From Rhipicephalus microplus (lineage: Eukaryota > Arthropoda > Arachnida > Ixodida > Ixodidae): a stretch of DNA of 64,000 nucleotides. The position numbers and the translations under genes were made by a program. The notes under the pieces were generated by a model. It ran no database searches and was not told where the DNA came from. It saw only the letters and a program-made list of their open reading frames with translations. Positions 20,938 through 33,110 of this stretch are shown here, in pieces; position 1 is the stretch's first letter; every line of letters starts with the position of its first letter. The stretch lies in NCBI RefSeq assembly GCF_043290135.1, contig NC_134707.1:74396508-74460507 (forward strand), written 5' to 3'.

Positions 20938-21540
20938 CCCTTGACAAGAGCAATGCAATGGAACAAGGGATTGACACAGGTAACGCCCGCCCCATCCATT
21001 TCAATCTGCGCTCCCTGAGCGTGCACAAGTGTGCACTTCTGGACGCTGCGCTAAAAAAAAAAATGCTTGCCACTGGCACCGTGAGAGCAGCCAACTGTTC
21101 ATAAGTGTTTCCAGTTGTTCTGTTCTAAAGAATAACGGCTCTGCGCAGTTGTGCGTTGCCTACTGGCGTTTAAATGCCGTCATGGTTCGAGACTCGTATC
21201 CGTTCCCATTAATCGACTCATGTACTCTCTTGGGGGCTGCGAAGTTGTTCACTACCCTTGAATGCAGCAGCTGTTTCTCGCAAATCCCGTTAGCAGAGTG
21301 TGATGTTGAGAAATTGGCATTTACTCGTCACAAGGGATTGTTTGTGCTTACGATGTTACCTTTCGAATAGTGCAATTCACTCACCAGATTTCAGCGCGTG
21401 ATGCTTCGAGACGCCAATTTCAACTATGCAATGGCCCACATAGATGACGTGGTCGCATTTTCACAAACTTTTAACGATCACCTTACCTTAGAAACATATT
21501 ATTACGTTACAATTTTTAGAGGCCGCCCCTTCAACAAAAT
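20938..21540 (+). pseudogene. gypsy-2 reverse transcriptase remnant
   Basis: Broken frames show RT order: 'LCVAYWRLNAVMVRDSYPFP', 'TTLECSSCFSQIPLAE', 'HKGLFVLTMLPFE' followed by a TAG (21368-21370), then 'TRFQRVML' and HIDDVVAFSQ with the catalytic DD kept (about 21437-21463). Homology stops near 21540, before RNase H and integrase. The rest of the element is absent. Confidence 0.85.
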
Positions 21541-22897
21541 GCCTTCGTAGTATAGCATCCTTTGCGCTTGGTGTCTCTCATGAACTGTAAGCAACTCGTC
21601 TCTGTAAGGGAAATGCAATCAGTGGAATCTTATTGCTCTATTTTAAAGTGTTTCGTGCTCGAGCTGTAAGAGAAAAAAAGACACCAATATTAGTTTCAAA
21701 TATTTGAGTTATCAATCTTGGCAAATAACGAATAGCCGTGTTAATCGCATCTGAAGGGTAAACGCTATTATCTTAACATCTGGTTAATCGTAGTTGTCGA
21801 AAAATTGCGTGCATTAGGCAACATAAAAATTTCCCATACTACTGTGAGAACTACGTGCTTTAGGAAGCCTTCAATATAAAGTAAGCTGGCAAATGCTTTA
21901 AACGATTGTTAAGTGGTAAGGGATACTTGCAGCGTATTTGTAGCGCTTTATTGCTTTGCATCGCAGGTAGTATCTGGTCTAAATTCTGCCGCGATTGAGG
22001 TGTTGTGAGAGAACAGATTGCGATATTGAGTGTGAAAGTGAGAGTTGTTCTTCGACACAGAAACACGGGTTTTTGGCATGTGCTACTTGAAATGCAATAT
22101 ATCTAGGCACCTATGCCTGGGTTCTTTCATCACCACCTGCATAATTTAGTCTAGACCCAAGTAATATGAAAGGAATAAAAGGTTTTGACAAACCCGACTG
22201 TGCACTCATGGAATGATTACCAAGATGATCTGGTCACTAATGTGAGCAAACCCTTTTCTTCAGAAAAGTGTGCTCCGTGCCGGCATTCAAGGGTCAGCTT
22301 GCTCGTAGTCTCGCAAGCATTAAAAAATCACTGAATGTGGAGAAGACTTCGGTGTACAGAAAAAGTCACAGCTTTGCCACCAAGGCGTAGCAATCAACAC
22401 GACAGCAAGAAATTGAAAGGTCGCGTGCAGTAAGAAAAGCAGATCGAAACGTGCCCCGCGTTTCTGACGCACAAATGACGCACTTAGCGTACTTACGGGT
22501 GCGGATGCACGTGAATAGGCTTCTCATTAGTTACTGCGCTGTGTCTGAAAAGCGCGCGCTTTCCGCAAATGGAGACTCCAATGATTGCATTGACCTTTGT
22601 GCACCGGGTAACTACAGCGGAATCATTCCAGGTAAAACCCGAAGGCAACCAAGGCGTACGATACTCGCCTGCTCACCACTGCGAGGTGAGGGCACGCGAG
22701 GGAGCGTCGCTCCCCTTCGCTAAGCCTGGCAAAGTATGCGTAAGAGTTTAGAGCGTGCGCCAGCGTGTGATTAGGTGACGTGAGCTCATTGTGCCATCTT
22801 GCTGGCAATGCTAAAAACACAATTCCCCCCGAGATGCTCGTGAGCAGCGGTGAGTGGTAGACATAAATATCGTGCCGTTTGAATGGTGAACGACATG
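21541..22897. other. Unannotated stretch
   Basis: AT-rich to 22440, GC-richer from 22450 to 22780. No domain, SINE head or inverted repeat recognised. A 3' LTR for gypsy-2 was looked for and not seen. Confidence 0.4.
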
Positions 22898-23026
22898 CTC
22901 CGGTGTGGCTCAGTGGTTGACGCCTCGCTTTTACGATGCAAAGATCCCACGTTTCATTCCACGCACCGGAGTGTTGTGTTTTAAAGACGATAGCCTTTCT
23001 TGGGGACCTTCGACAGTAAAATTTAA
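22898..23026 (+). mobile_element. tRNA-derived SINE of a second family
   Basis: 22898-22971 is tRNA-like: acceptor arms CTCCGGT and ACCGGAG pair perfectly, with A box 'tggctcagtggttga' and a weak B box 'gtttcattcc'. The T-stem does not pair, so it is not a tRNA gene. A 55-bp body ('gatagcctttcttggggac') leads into the TCTG tract, which is probably the SINE tail. Confidence 0.75.
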
Positions 23027-23108
<82 letters not shown>

Positions 23109-23109
23109 A

Positions 23110-23169
<60 letters not shown>
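23027..23169 (+). repeat. (GTCT)n microsatellite
   Basis: About 35 units with single substitutions near 23055 and 23109. It follows the SINE body directly. The 149-codon frame through it is a by-product of the repeat. Confidence 0.97.
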
Positions 23170-23727
23170 AGATGGCGCTCGTGTCTAACGTGCCTAGATG
23201 CGCTTGTTCACCTCCGCTACACGCTTGGGACACTCTAACGCAGTGCCTTCAGAACGCCATTCCCCAATTTTCTTGTGCAGAACATCAAATAAACGTTTTG
23301 TTCACTCTTTCCAGACACAAGACTATATCGTCCTTCAACAACTTTACAGAGTAACATGTAGATTCGGGCCAATTTTTTCATGTTTTTTTCTTGCAGTTCT
23401 ATAGAGAGACATATATTTATATGGAGAGTGATGGCGAACCTGACGACGACACCGACGCTGATGGCAAAATCTACCCAAGAGTTTCCATAAAATTTCAATC
23501 GCAATGAAAATATAGTGGTCTTCCTTTGATGAACACACACGTTTGAGGTGCCAATTCATTACGGCATTGCTAACACGTACACGACATTCGAATCAGCTGA
23601 ACACGCTTCGCTGGAAAGGTGGAGAGCTCTTCATCATAAAATAGGGAGGGCACGCGTGGCTTATGCCACCACCATGCGCGCTTCTGAACTCTTTTCTGCT
23701 TGCTTTTTAGGGGGTTCACCTGTACCT
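23170..23727. other. Unannotated stretch
   Basis: Short frames only, no recognised domain or repeat. Confidence 0.4.
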
Positions 23728-23898
23728 GTAGTGGAGTTTTTTTCTTATAACCGGGGGTTCTTTAATGTGTACCCAAACGTTAGCACACATGCCTACAGCA
23801 TTTCCACCTCCATCAGAAATGAAGCCTCTGCAGCCGAGATTTGATCTTCTGACCTGCGGGTCAGCACCCGAGTAACTTAGTCACTAGACAATCGTGGC
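23728..23898 (-). mobile_element. tRNA-derived SINE, truncated and diverged copy
   Basis: Same family as 9588-9825, reverse orientation. It keeps 'gttctttaatgtgtaccca', 'tctgacctgcgggtcagcac' and 'gtcactagaca' but lacks the 3' part of the body. Confidence 0.8.
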
Positions 23899-24053
23899 TT
23901 TTTTATTTCTTTTATTCAATATAAGTACATGAAAGTAACAAGCATGCAGCACAGAATTGTCAGATCACTAGCTGCTCAGCTAGATTGTTTAAATTAAAAA
24001 GTACTTAACCTTGACAAGTTCACCCAAAAGCGTTATCCACTCTGGGGGATCAC

Positions 24054-25328
24054 TTATTGCCTGCAGTCTATCTCGCACATACACCATTTGCTCCAAAAGA
24101 ATTGATTGGCTGGAAACACTTTCAAATGCACAAGTCTGACCTTCATTCTCGTACGCCAGACACTATGCACACACATGAGCATAGGCATATTGCATGGTAC
24201 TTCATCACCTACCGCGCACAGCAAGTTGTGAATCCCAAAGGCACTTAATGGTAAGTCTTTTTTCAATGTCCGTTGAAGCACGTTCAAGAGGAAAATTGCA
24301 TCGTCGCAGTCCATGAACATGTGATCAGTGGTTCCTGGTTTTCCACAGATATTACAGTCAACCGACCATCCAACAAAGAGGCCTTTGCTCTGCAACCATG
24401 CGTTCGCAGGGAGGGTGCCCGAGTGCATTTGAAAAAAAGATTTCTTTGATGGTTTGAGTAGCATTCGTTTCACCCACTTAAGCACATCACGTGGGGTGCC
24501 TGAGTAATACAATGTGCGATACAACAAAACAGGTAAAAAGACATGAAGTAAATACCTATACAAATGTTTTCGCGTCACAACCGCCAAGTGTTGCAACGAA
24601 AATATTACCTTGAGGATTTTCTTTGAAGTGACAACTTCACTTCAGAAGGTGGACAATTTCTGTGCCCTCAAGAAATACGTTGATATAGTGAAGTCTCTGA
24701 GAGGCTCTTGTAAACGCACTTGGACTACCGTACGAAGAAAATGATCACTCTGGTCCTGTAAGAAAAAAAAACCTTGTGACACTTTACTTGAAGAATAAAA
24801 TGCGATTGTGCTAGGTCACCGTTTTTCACTCGAAGAAAAAGATTGGAATGGCTCGTACGTTCCTAAGATGACCCCTAGATAAAAACTGCGAAAATCTTGT
24901 GCAGCTTCTGAACTGAGATTCTAGTCATGTTTAACAAGTGTAGCATATATTGAACTTCAGCGATCAAAAAGACATTACAAACAGTCGCTCTTGTAAACAT
25001 GAATAAATTATGTCCACCCTACTCTTCTGTTTGCATTTTTACTCGCTTTGCTTCATCTGCCAGGTAGTCTTTACTGTTTTTGTATTGATCAAGAGGTGCT
25101 CCTTAACAGTTTCGAGGCAATGTGCTAAAAGGTATGCTGCCAACCGCATCTGGGGCATGCTCCCAATTTCTGTGCCAGAAGCCGATACAATTTGTCCAGC
25201 TAATGACGCTTCCATTTGCATTACAGAAGTCTTTAGCGTCTGCAATTACTACGTGCACACTGCTTTCATCCGCAGCTATATCATCGGCATAAGCGAGAAC
25301 CTAGACCTCGCTATGTAAAAAAGTGTAG
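24054..25328 (-). pseudogene. LINE A, 3' half: RT palm to C-terminal zinc domain
   Basis: Broken minus-strand frames from 25328 down. They begin with VLAYADDIA (catalytic ADD intact, about 25296-25270), continue through 'CNANGSVISWTNCIGFWH' and 'RATVCNVFLIAEVQYML', and end in a 180-codon frame (24596-24054) with CNICGKPGTTDHMFMDC, a zf-RVT-type C-terminal domain. This is the wording of L1/Tx1-like LINEs. The 5' half lies at 34498-36390; gypsy-3 separates them. Confidence 0.85.
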
Positions 25329-25332
25329 CCAT

Positions 25333-25470
25333 TGTGAGGAATAAGATGGACACATGCGGAAGTGCATTGCCATCGCCTGTCTTGCTCAGCTGTTCGCTCG
25401 CTGGCTATGTTTTGCCTGCTGCTGCTGCTATCTTTCCGGTCGCTGAGTATTTGAATAAACCCCCGTAATA
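25333..25470 (+). repeat. gypsy-3 5' LTR
   Basis: Matches 34356-34493 along its length with scattered substitutions. A putative primer-binding site TGGTGTAGCTGCTGG starts at 25473. Confidence 0.9.
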
Positions 25471-25538
25471 AGTGGTGTAGCTGCTGGGTCGCGCCAACCT
25501 GGAACTTCGCAGCTGGAAACTCAAGCCAGCCTCTGCAA

Positions 25539-26235
25539 ATGCTGGATGAAGTACGAAATCAACCGCAGCAGCAACCTGCTGTCCTGGTGCCCACATTGGT
25601 CTGCCCTGGCCTATCGCGTCAACACAGTTCACAAATCTTCAGCGGTACAAAAGAGGAGGATGTCGAAGATTGGCTCGCCGAATATGAATGGGTAAGCGTG
25701 ATCAACCGCTGGGATGAGGCCGCGAAGCTCAGCTAGTGTCATTTTATTTGAGTGGCGTCCCCAACGTGTGGCATCGAAACCACCAACGCGACTTCCCGAC
25801 GTGGGCTGCTTTCTAAACGCACGTGATGGAAGTATTCGGGCGCCCCGTCGTTCGCAAGCTTCGAGCCGGGGAACGGTTGCGTGGCCGCGCGCAGCAGAAT
25901 GGTGAAACATTCACAAGATACATTGAAGACGTTGTCGACCTGTGTAACCACGTTGATGTCGTAATGGCCAATGCCGATAAGATCAGGCGTATTTTGAAAG
26001 GAATTGAAGACGATGCCTTTCAGATGCTGCTAGGAAAGAACCCGTAAACAGTGTCTGAACTTGTGAGTCTTTGCTAAAATTTTGATGAGCTGCGCAAACA
26101 ACGCACAGCCACGCGCCGCTCTCATTCACATGACTGAGCGTCTCTCCGACTGGTATGCGGGCGCACACCCATTGGGCTCCGCTGCAAATGCCAATTCTGA
26201 CCGGCCAACGGCCTCGAATCTTTTTGAGCTGCACG
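25539..26235 (+). pseudogene. gypsy-3 gag, first part
   Basis: From the ATG at 25539: 'QIFSGTKEEDVEDWLAEYE' up to a stop at 25734-25736, then after a frame change 'VMEVFGRPVVRKLRAGERL' and 'GETFTRYIEDVVDLC' to a stop at 26045-26047. The pattern is the usual gypsy gag core. The zinc-knuckle part lies on the far side of LINE B. Confidence 0.85.
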
Positions 26236-26396
26236 GACCCTCTTCCGCAAAGTTCACCTGAACAGTTCGATACCTGGTTCACCAAGGTGGGCTCGTTTTT
26301 AATCGTTTTAGAGGCATTTTCGCTTCACCGCCGAGCTAAGCCTAGGCGAGGTTAGACCAGCCTCCCCACCTACGGCGCTCGCACACCAGCTGCGAG

Positions 26397-26717
26397 ATGC
26401 CACAGCAGATTGCCATGGAGGGGGACGACGTCACCCCTGAGGAATTACAAGAAAACGAATCGTTCTCCGTTCTAAAAAGACAGCAAGAATCGTTCGCGAA
26501 GTCGCACGCAGCCTGCCAGTCGCGAACGCAGCGAGGCGTGACAGAGACGCCTAACACTACTCTACGACGCTTCGCAGCTGCGAGCTGGCTGCCGGCGATG
26601 CCACGCAGTCACAATCGAGTCATCGTGCGACCGGGAGGTGGCCTCAACGTGCAAGCCTGCATCCCGCACAGGATTCTCGCCGCACTAACCCTTACTCAGC
26701 TAGCATTACTCAGCTAG
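26397..26717 (+). pseudogene. LINE B ORF1 N-terminal fragment
   Basis: 106 codons starting MPQQIAMEGDDVTPEELQEN and containing NRVIVRPGGGLNV, a word shared in type with ORF1 of LINE C ('YKIVIRPSGEL'). It ends abruptly at 26717. Most of ORF1 and the start of the endonuclease are deleted before about 26765. Confidence 0.7.
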
Positions 26718-26764
26718 CGCCGTCGGCTAGCATCAGATGATAAAGATCATCCCCAACGGTCGCA

Positions 26765-27445
26765 TTAAGCAATCGGTATTTATCCTTAACGTGTACATTT
26801 CACCTTCACACAGCACAGAAACAATCACCAAACTACTAGCTAAAGTGACGCAGATAGCATAAAACCATCCCCTCATCATCGTGGGGGACTTCAACGCCTC
26901 CCATGTAGAATGGGGTTACAATCACACAACACAGAAAGGACGCCACTTACAAACACACATCACTCAACACAATCTCATGTTACTTAACAACCTCTCTCCC
27001 CTACACACATAGGTAACTCAGTGTCACGGGACTCATCCCCTGACCTGACCCTAGTACGCAACGTATCGAATCCCACATGGTTTAATGTGCAAGCTAACCT
27101 CGGTAGCGATCACTTTATCTGTAGCACAACAGTAAATATAGGCAGTCTCGGGCCCAGAGACTTTAAAGTAGTAGACTGGGACTTCCTTAGGCAAATACGC
27201 AAACAAAACTCCAACCACTACTCTTCAATCTCTGAACACTTTGCGAGACTACAGCGGGACGTAAAACAAGCCACCAAAAATATTTCTACAACACGCAACA
27301 TAGACCACATGGACAGCCACCTCGCACATCTCCTGGAGGCTCACAAAAGTCTTCAAGAAAGATGGAGAATACATAAACTCAATCATAAGCTACGAAATAA
27401 GTTGCATTGCTCAACCAACAAATCGAAGAGTACAGTCAGACACTA
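26765..27445 (+). pseudogene. LINE B endonuclease remnant
   Basis: Reads NVYISPSHSTETITKLL then IIVGDFNASHVEWGY, the GDFN motif of AP-type LINE endonucleases, then a frame change and 'SVSRDSSPDLTLVRN', 'NLGSDHFIC' with the catalytic SDH. The N-terminal catalytic part is missing. The 141-codon frame 27021-27446 includes the linker towards RT. Confidence 0.82.
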
Positions 27446-27759
27446 GCACGCAAACGGTGGATTGAGTTGTGAAATTCGCTCAACGCACGCATAAGAAAGG
27501 GTCTAAAATGGGACCTTCTCAGGCATCTGCTCGGCGACAAGCCCACGAAATCAGAGGAACGACTAGCCTTAGATAGACTGTTCCACAAAGCGCGAGGACT
27601 GCAACTTACCGACGTGCAGATTTTAGATGCTACAGCAGCCCGATATCTATGCACAAAGCCTACCTCACATGAAGACTATCCACCTTACGCGGGGGCTGCA
27701 CACGACCCATTTGATTAGGCTATAACTAGCGCTGAAATACGCGCGGTAAAAGCAGAGCT

Positions 27760-29115
27760 CCATACTTAGTCAGCCCCGGGTCCTGACGGAGTCGCCAACG
27801 AGCTACCCCGCAACCTGGCTGGCCGTGACATTGAATCACTAGCCACGCACAAGAATGAGGTTTGGGAGCAAGGAACATCTCGCAAAAATGGAGGGCCGTG
27901 ACCGTCATACTCAATCCCAAGCCAAAGAAACCCCTGGAACTCGACTCTCTATGACCCATTTTTCTGACATCCTGTGTGGGTAAGGTCATAGAGCACGTCA
28001 TTCTCCGTCAAGTCACAAAATATTCAGAAGAAATGACCTCTTCCGATTCAAACAAGTAGGGTTCAGACCTGCTATGGCCACGCAGTATGTACTTCTCATG
28101 CTGCAGGAGACGTTACTTAGAGTAAGGAGCAAAGACCTCAAAGCAATTCTGCGCATTTCGATTCGAAGACACTAACTACCGCACCATACCAACATCTCAA
28201 AGCAATTCTAGCTCTTGACTGAGAGAAAGCGTTCGATACCATAAACCACCCTCATATACTACACGAGATTCAGGAGGCAGGCTTCGGCCATCGCTTCTAC
28301 GAATACGTCCACTCTTTCCGAAGAGCCAGAACGGCCAATCTTAAAGTTGGGGATCTCAACTCACACAGCTACAACCTAGGCCCACGCTGCACACCGCAAC
28401 AGTCGGTGCTCTCACCGTTTCTTTTCAATTTAGCCCTCAGACAACTTTCGCAAAAGCTGAAACACATCGAAGGTGTAGAACACGCGCTCTACGCCGACGA
28501 TATTACTATTCGGCGCACTGGAGGGAGCGATGGACAAATCGAAGCGAGCCTTCAGGAAGCAGTCCCTGCTGTACGAACATTTTTAAAACCGACGGGCCTC
28601 AGACTATCGGCATCTAAGTCCGACTTGCTGCTTCTGCCACCGCAGTACGGCCGCAACAAAGGCAAACCTACCATACATCTTTCCACAATGGACGGCTCGG
28701 TTATCCCGATAGCGTCGTTGGTTCGAATTTTGGGCGTTACCCTGCAGGAGAACGGCAAAAACGACTTGACCAACACATAGCTCACCAAAAAAGCTTAATC
28801 AGTCATTTACCTTACCCAACGTGTTGCTAATAGACACGCAGGACTCTCAGAAGAGAGCTTACTACGCATCTTTCATGCGTTCCTAATGTTCCACGTTCAC
28901 TACGTTGCCTGCGGTTACACGTGGAGCAAAGGCGATGAAACTAAAGTAGACAACCTCATCCGAAAATGCACGAAACGAGTACTTGGTCTACCCATGTCCA
29001 CAAGCACGCAGTGCCTGCTAGCCCTTGGGGTACATAACACGTTCCAAGAAATCACAGAAGCACAAAAAATGTCCCAACTCATACGCCTGTCTTCGACATC
29101 TGCGGGTCGGTAACT
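27760..29115 (+). pseudogene. LINE B reverse transcriptase remnant
   Basis: 'APGPDGVANELPRNL' (27774 on), 'EKAFDTINHPHIL' (about 28225) and, in the 124-codon frame 28406-28780, 'SPFLFNLALRQL' and ALYADDITI with the catalytic ADD intact. After RT come 'IRKCTKRVLGLPMSTST' words typical of this LINE group. Several stops and shifts break it. Confidence 0.9.
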
Positions 29116-29275
29116 CCTCTCACACATAAGTCTTCCAATCCCAACTCAAGTCAACGAACCAGAACCGTTACCGCCACACCTTCGCGCTAAAATATCAGTG
29201 CTACCCTTCCCCAGGAACATGCACCCGGTGCACAATCAGACTCAAAGAAGGGCATGAGCTCAAGCCTTACTTAAA

Positions 29276-29734
29276 GTGGCCAACATACACGCCACAGACG
29301 TGGTTTTTGTAGACGCCACTAAATACGTGGACAAACCCTTCTTTGCAGCTGCGCCGGTCGCCCCAGACGGAATAGCTCTTATAGCTCTTACCGTAAAAAC
29401 ACAGAAAGCCTGCGAGGCTGAACAAGTGGCCATTGTCCTTGCTCTAGCACTCCCTCAGCGCGACACAATATTTACCGACTCTAAACCCACTGCAATGGCA
29501 TACCACCGTGGTACACTTTGCAAGGTGCCAATAGGAATTCTAGTGTCTGTTCAAATAACTATAGGCAAGCACATCCACTGGTTTCCAGGTCATGAAGGGA
29601 TCAACGTTCAACCAGGGGTCCCCAACGGTAATCAGTTGGCCCATAACCTCGCACGTGATCTTACGTGCCGCGCGGGGTCGCGGCCGGGCTCACTGGCCGA
29701 GGACACCAACACGCACCGGGAGCCACTCCTATAA
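29276..29734 (+). pseudogene. LINE B RNase H domain
   Basis: A 152-codon frame with VVFVDATKY, 'CEAEQVAIVLAL', IFTDSKPT and HIHWFPGHEG, the four acidic or His blocks of RNase HI in order. The frame itself is continuous, but it lacks the upstream ORF. Confidence 0.85.
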
Positions 29735-30180
29735 TATCGCGAAATTTACTTGCACTATAAGTTATTTATGAAAATTCCCCTAAACTCACTCAACACTAAG
29801 TAAAGCACAACAATTAACGCTTCGACTGCTGCAAATGCACAGTTACCCCAGCCCCTATATCTGCAGCAAATACTTCCCATATATAAGGCCAGAATGCCCC
29901 AAATTCTAAAATCCAAGGTGTGACTTAAGTGACATGCTGCGGCAGCGTCCCGCGCTAAACGCTAGCTTTGGGTCCCCTACCACCGAGGACGACTGGATCA
30001 ACCACCTTAGGAGCCCCGACAGGGCCCTTCAACACCAGGTTGTCCAGAAGGCCCAAATGGTTGCTGGCGAGCTCCGACTTCCAGTCCCCACATGGGCGGA
30101 GCGACCGGGATGGCCCCCGTAAGGGGTGCCCAGTCACCTTCAGAACCTTTAATAAAGTTAACTCTCTCTCTCTCTCTCAC

Positions 30181-30800
30181 CCACAGCCTACTTCAATGTC
30201 GGGATTGGCTGTTGCTCTTGACAACTGATCTCTGCTGCAACAGATTAAGGATTTCGTTCGTGAAGAGGTCGCCCGCCAGCTTTCGCTGATGCCGCTTGCT
30301 CACGACCAGTCGAATTTACCGTCGGCGCCCCCTCCCCAAAACATCACCAGAGACCAGGTGGCCGAAGAGGTCTCGCCGTCACTCCATCAGGCTCCGACTG
30401 CTGCTCTCTTGACGTACGCCGCAGTCGCTTCCAGGTCTGTGATACAAGGTTACAGCCCTCATATTGCGCCTATTCGCCCGCCAGTATCGTCGCCCGCCCG
30501 CCCAGTCGTACAGTACGCACGAGCCGACGATTCTTGGTGCACGTAAGACAACCGTTCCATTTGTTTTCAATGTGGCTTTGTTGGACATGTGGCCCGTTAC
30601 TGTCGATTTCGTGCACCACCTATCTCCAACAGTGTGCGTCCACCATGGGTCACGTATGCGCCACGCCAACCCCGCCGCAGTTATTTAGACGACTACGAAT
30701 CTGATCCTACCTCCCGGTAGGATCAGACCCTCCTCTCACCACTCACCTTCTCCTCGCCGCCGCTCTCTTTCACCCATGCACCGAAGGCGGAGCCCTGTGC
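30181..30800 (+). pseudogene. gypsy-3 gag, second part with zinc knuckle
   Basis: Resumes after LINE B with 'QIKDFVREEVARQLSLMPL' and 'AAVASRSVIQGY'. A CCHC knuckle CFQCGFVGHVARYC is encoded at about 30563-30604, in a shifted frame relative to the 85-codon frame 30289-30546, then a Ser/Arg/Pro-rich tail to about 30810. Confidence 0.85.
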
Positions 30801-30879
30801 GCCAGGAAATCTAAGTAGCGCCGTTCAGGAGGCGAGAACTGCGGTTCCAGCGAAATGCATAAGGCCTCAAATTTCTCCC

Positions 30880-31240
30880 TGAAATATTATTGATGTCGAT
30901 ATAGAAAGAACATGGACGCTAGGTCTTGTCGACACCGTTTCAGCGTTCGATGCCCGCATTTGCCAGCATATCAGAAAAGTTATGACGCCTGTTTCTGGAC
31001 TATCCCTTCGTACAGCCAACGCGCAGCACGTCGAGCCATCCGGTGCCTGCACAGCCCGTGTCGCCATCCAGGATATTCTTTATGTGATCGAATTCATTGT
31101 GCTGCCATCTTGTTCTAACGACGTCATATTAGCGTTGGATTTCCTCTCTACACATCGTGTCATCATCAATTGCGTCCGCACTGAACTCGAGTTATTCCCA
31201 TTTTCAACAGATGTCATTATTGACTAGGACACATGTCACA
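30880..31240 (+). pseudogene. gypsy-3 protease
   Basis: Shows GLVDTVSAFDARICQH where DTG is expected (Gly to Val), then 'VMTPVSGLSLRTANAQHVEP' and SNDVILALDFLSTH. The Gly-to-Val change would destroy the active site. Confidence 0.82.
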
Positions 31241-31699
31241 AAATCACAGTCTGTGACGACACCATTGTGCCTGCCCAGTCTACTTTTCCTGTCTCCATCT
31301 CTTGTGACTCTGGAGACGGCAGCTCAGTGCTTTTTGCACCGTCTGCGTTTCTAGTTCGCCGCCGATCACTGCCGTTGCCATTTGCCGTTCTCGAGTTTGC
31401 CGTTCGAGTACATCACCAATCCATCGCCAGAGGCAATCACTTTGCGACGCCGGGAAACCCTTGGAAAAGCCGAGCCGCTGGCGTTATCTTCAATATACGA
31501 CATCATAGATGACCCCACTGATATGGCCACCCTCGAGACATCAACTCCTCGGCCACTACCATGATCTTTCACACCAGCTATTGCCAGCGACCTTACGACG
31601 ACACAACGAGACCAACTTCTTCGCTTGCTCGACGATTTCTCTTCCTCTTTTAACTGCTAAGCAAGGACACTCGGCCACACAGCGAATGTTTCACATACT

Positions 31700-32480
31700 A
31701 TCGACACCGGAAGCCATGTGCCCATTCGACAGTGTCCTTACCGAGTATCGGCGAGGTCGCACGACTTTCCATGTCATTCACCTGGCCTTATCGATGACCA
31801 GGTGAATGACATGCTTAAACGCGGTGTTATTCAACCTTCCAACAGTCCTTGGGCATCACCCGTCGTCCACGTTCCGAAGAAAGATGGCACAATACGATTT
31901 TGCGTCGATTATCGCCGGCTTAACAAGATTACCTGAAAGGATGTGTACCTTTTGCCACGAATTGATGACGCACTCAACCGCTTGCAAGGAACGGAGTTCT
32001 TTTCTTCCTTGGATGTTCGCTCTGGCTACTGGCAAGTGCCCATGTCTGAGACTGACCGCTCGATAACCGTGATTGTAACACTAAATGGATTATAGGAATT
32101 CACTGTAATGCCAGTCGTTATCTGTAACGCGCCCGCCACCTTTGAACGCATGATGGAAAGCATCTTACGCGGCTTGAAGTGGGACACCTGCCTCTGCTAT
32201 TCGGATGAAATTGTCGTCTTTGCGCCAGATATCCCGACCCATCTACAAAGGTTGCATCAAGTTTTGAGCTGTGTCCGAAATGCCGGTCCCCAGCTTAACT
32301 TGAAAAAGTGCCTATTTGCCGCTAGAAAACTAACTATATTAGGCCACGTCGTCTCCAAAGAAGGCATTCTTTCAATCGTGCTAAACTTCAAGCCGTATCT
32401 GAGTTCCCAAAGCCTACTAATCTGAGAGCACTGCGGACCTTCATTAGCCTATACTCTCATTTTCGGCGCTTCGTTCGTAA
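31700..32480 (+). pseudogene. gypsy-3 reverse transcriptase
   Basis: '[19 protein letters not shown]', '[12 protein letters not shown]' then a TGA (31934-31936), 'SSLDVRSGYWQVPMSETD', a TAG near 32094, 'NAPATFERMMESILRGLKW' and CYSDEIVVFA. The catalytic pair is DE in place of DD. At least two in-frame stops. Confidence 0.9.
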
Positions 32481-32599
32481 TTTCTATACTGTCATCACAC
32501 CTCTCAATGCACCCCTTCAAGGCGACAACGAACTATCTACCTGGTCAGAAGCTTGTGACGATGCGTTCACGACAATTTGACCCCTGCTTACGTCTCCAC

Positions 32600-33005
32600 C
32601 AATTTTGCGTCATTTCGCTCCGAGCGCACGTACAGAAATTCACACTAATGCTAGTGGTGTCGGCCTTGGTGCTGTGCTCACACAACGGGACAATGACAAC
32701 GCCGAATACGTGGTTGCATATGCCAATCGCGCACTCACGAATCCTGAGACCAATTACACCGTAACTGAAAAAGTGTGCCTGGTCTATCAACTGAGCTCTA
32801 CAGAAATTTCCCAAATCTTTACAGTCGTCATTTTCACGTCGTGACAGACCACCATGCTCTGTGTTGGTTGTCAAACCTCAAGAACCTGTCAGGTCACTTT
32901 TCTCGGTTGGCCCTGCGACTCCAGGAATACGACATCCGTGTTGTAGATTGTTCTGGCCAACAGCACTCTGATGCTGACGTCCTGTCACGCTTCCCACTGA
33001 TTTAG
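32600..33005 (+). pseudogene. gypsy-3 RNase H
   Basis: [20 protein letters not shown] has Asn in place of the first catalytic Asp. A frame break follows near 32775, then '[17 protein letters not shown]' and '[13 protein letters not shown]' to a TAG at 33003-33005. Confidence 0.88.
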
Positions 33006-33110
33006 GATGCCAGCGCATCTAGTCACATTCACAATATTTCGCCACTCGACATCTTAGACATAGCCTCGGAGCAACAAAATGACCCTTGGATCGCCAAAAT
33101 TGTAAACTTT

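Larger units (their letters stand above)
26236..30180 (+). mobile_element. LINE B: RNase H-type non-LTR retrotransposon inside gypsy-3 gag
   Basis: A plus-strand LINE with ORF1 remnant, endonuclease, RT and RNase H, ending 'tttaataaagttaa' plus a (TC)n tail at about 30160-30178, where gypsy-3 gag resumes. The RNase H after RT places it in the I-type group. The left boundary is approximate, between 26230 and 26390. No clean target duplication was found. Confidence 0.85.

Noticed and set aside
22905..23354. 149-codon frame with Cys-Leu-Ser-Val repeats
   Set aside because: It is the translation of the GTCT microsatellite.
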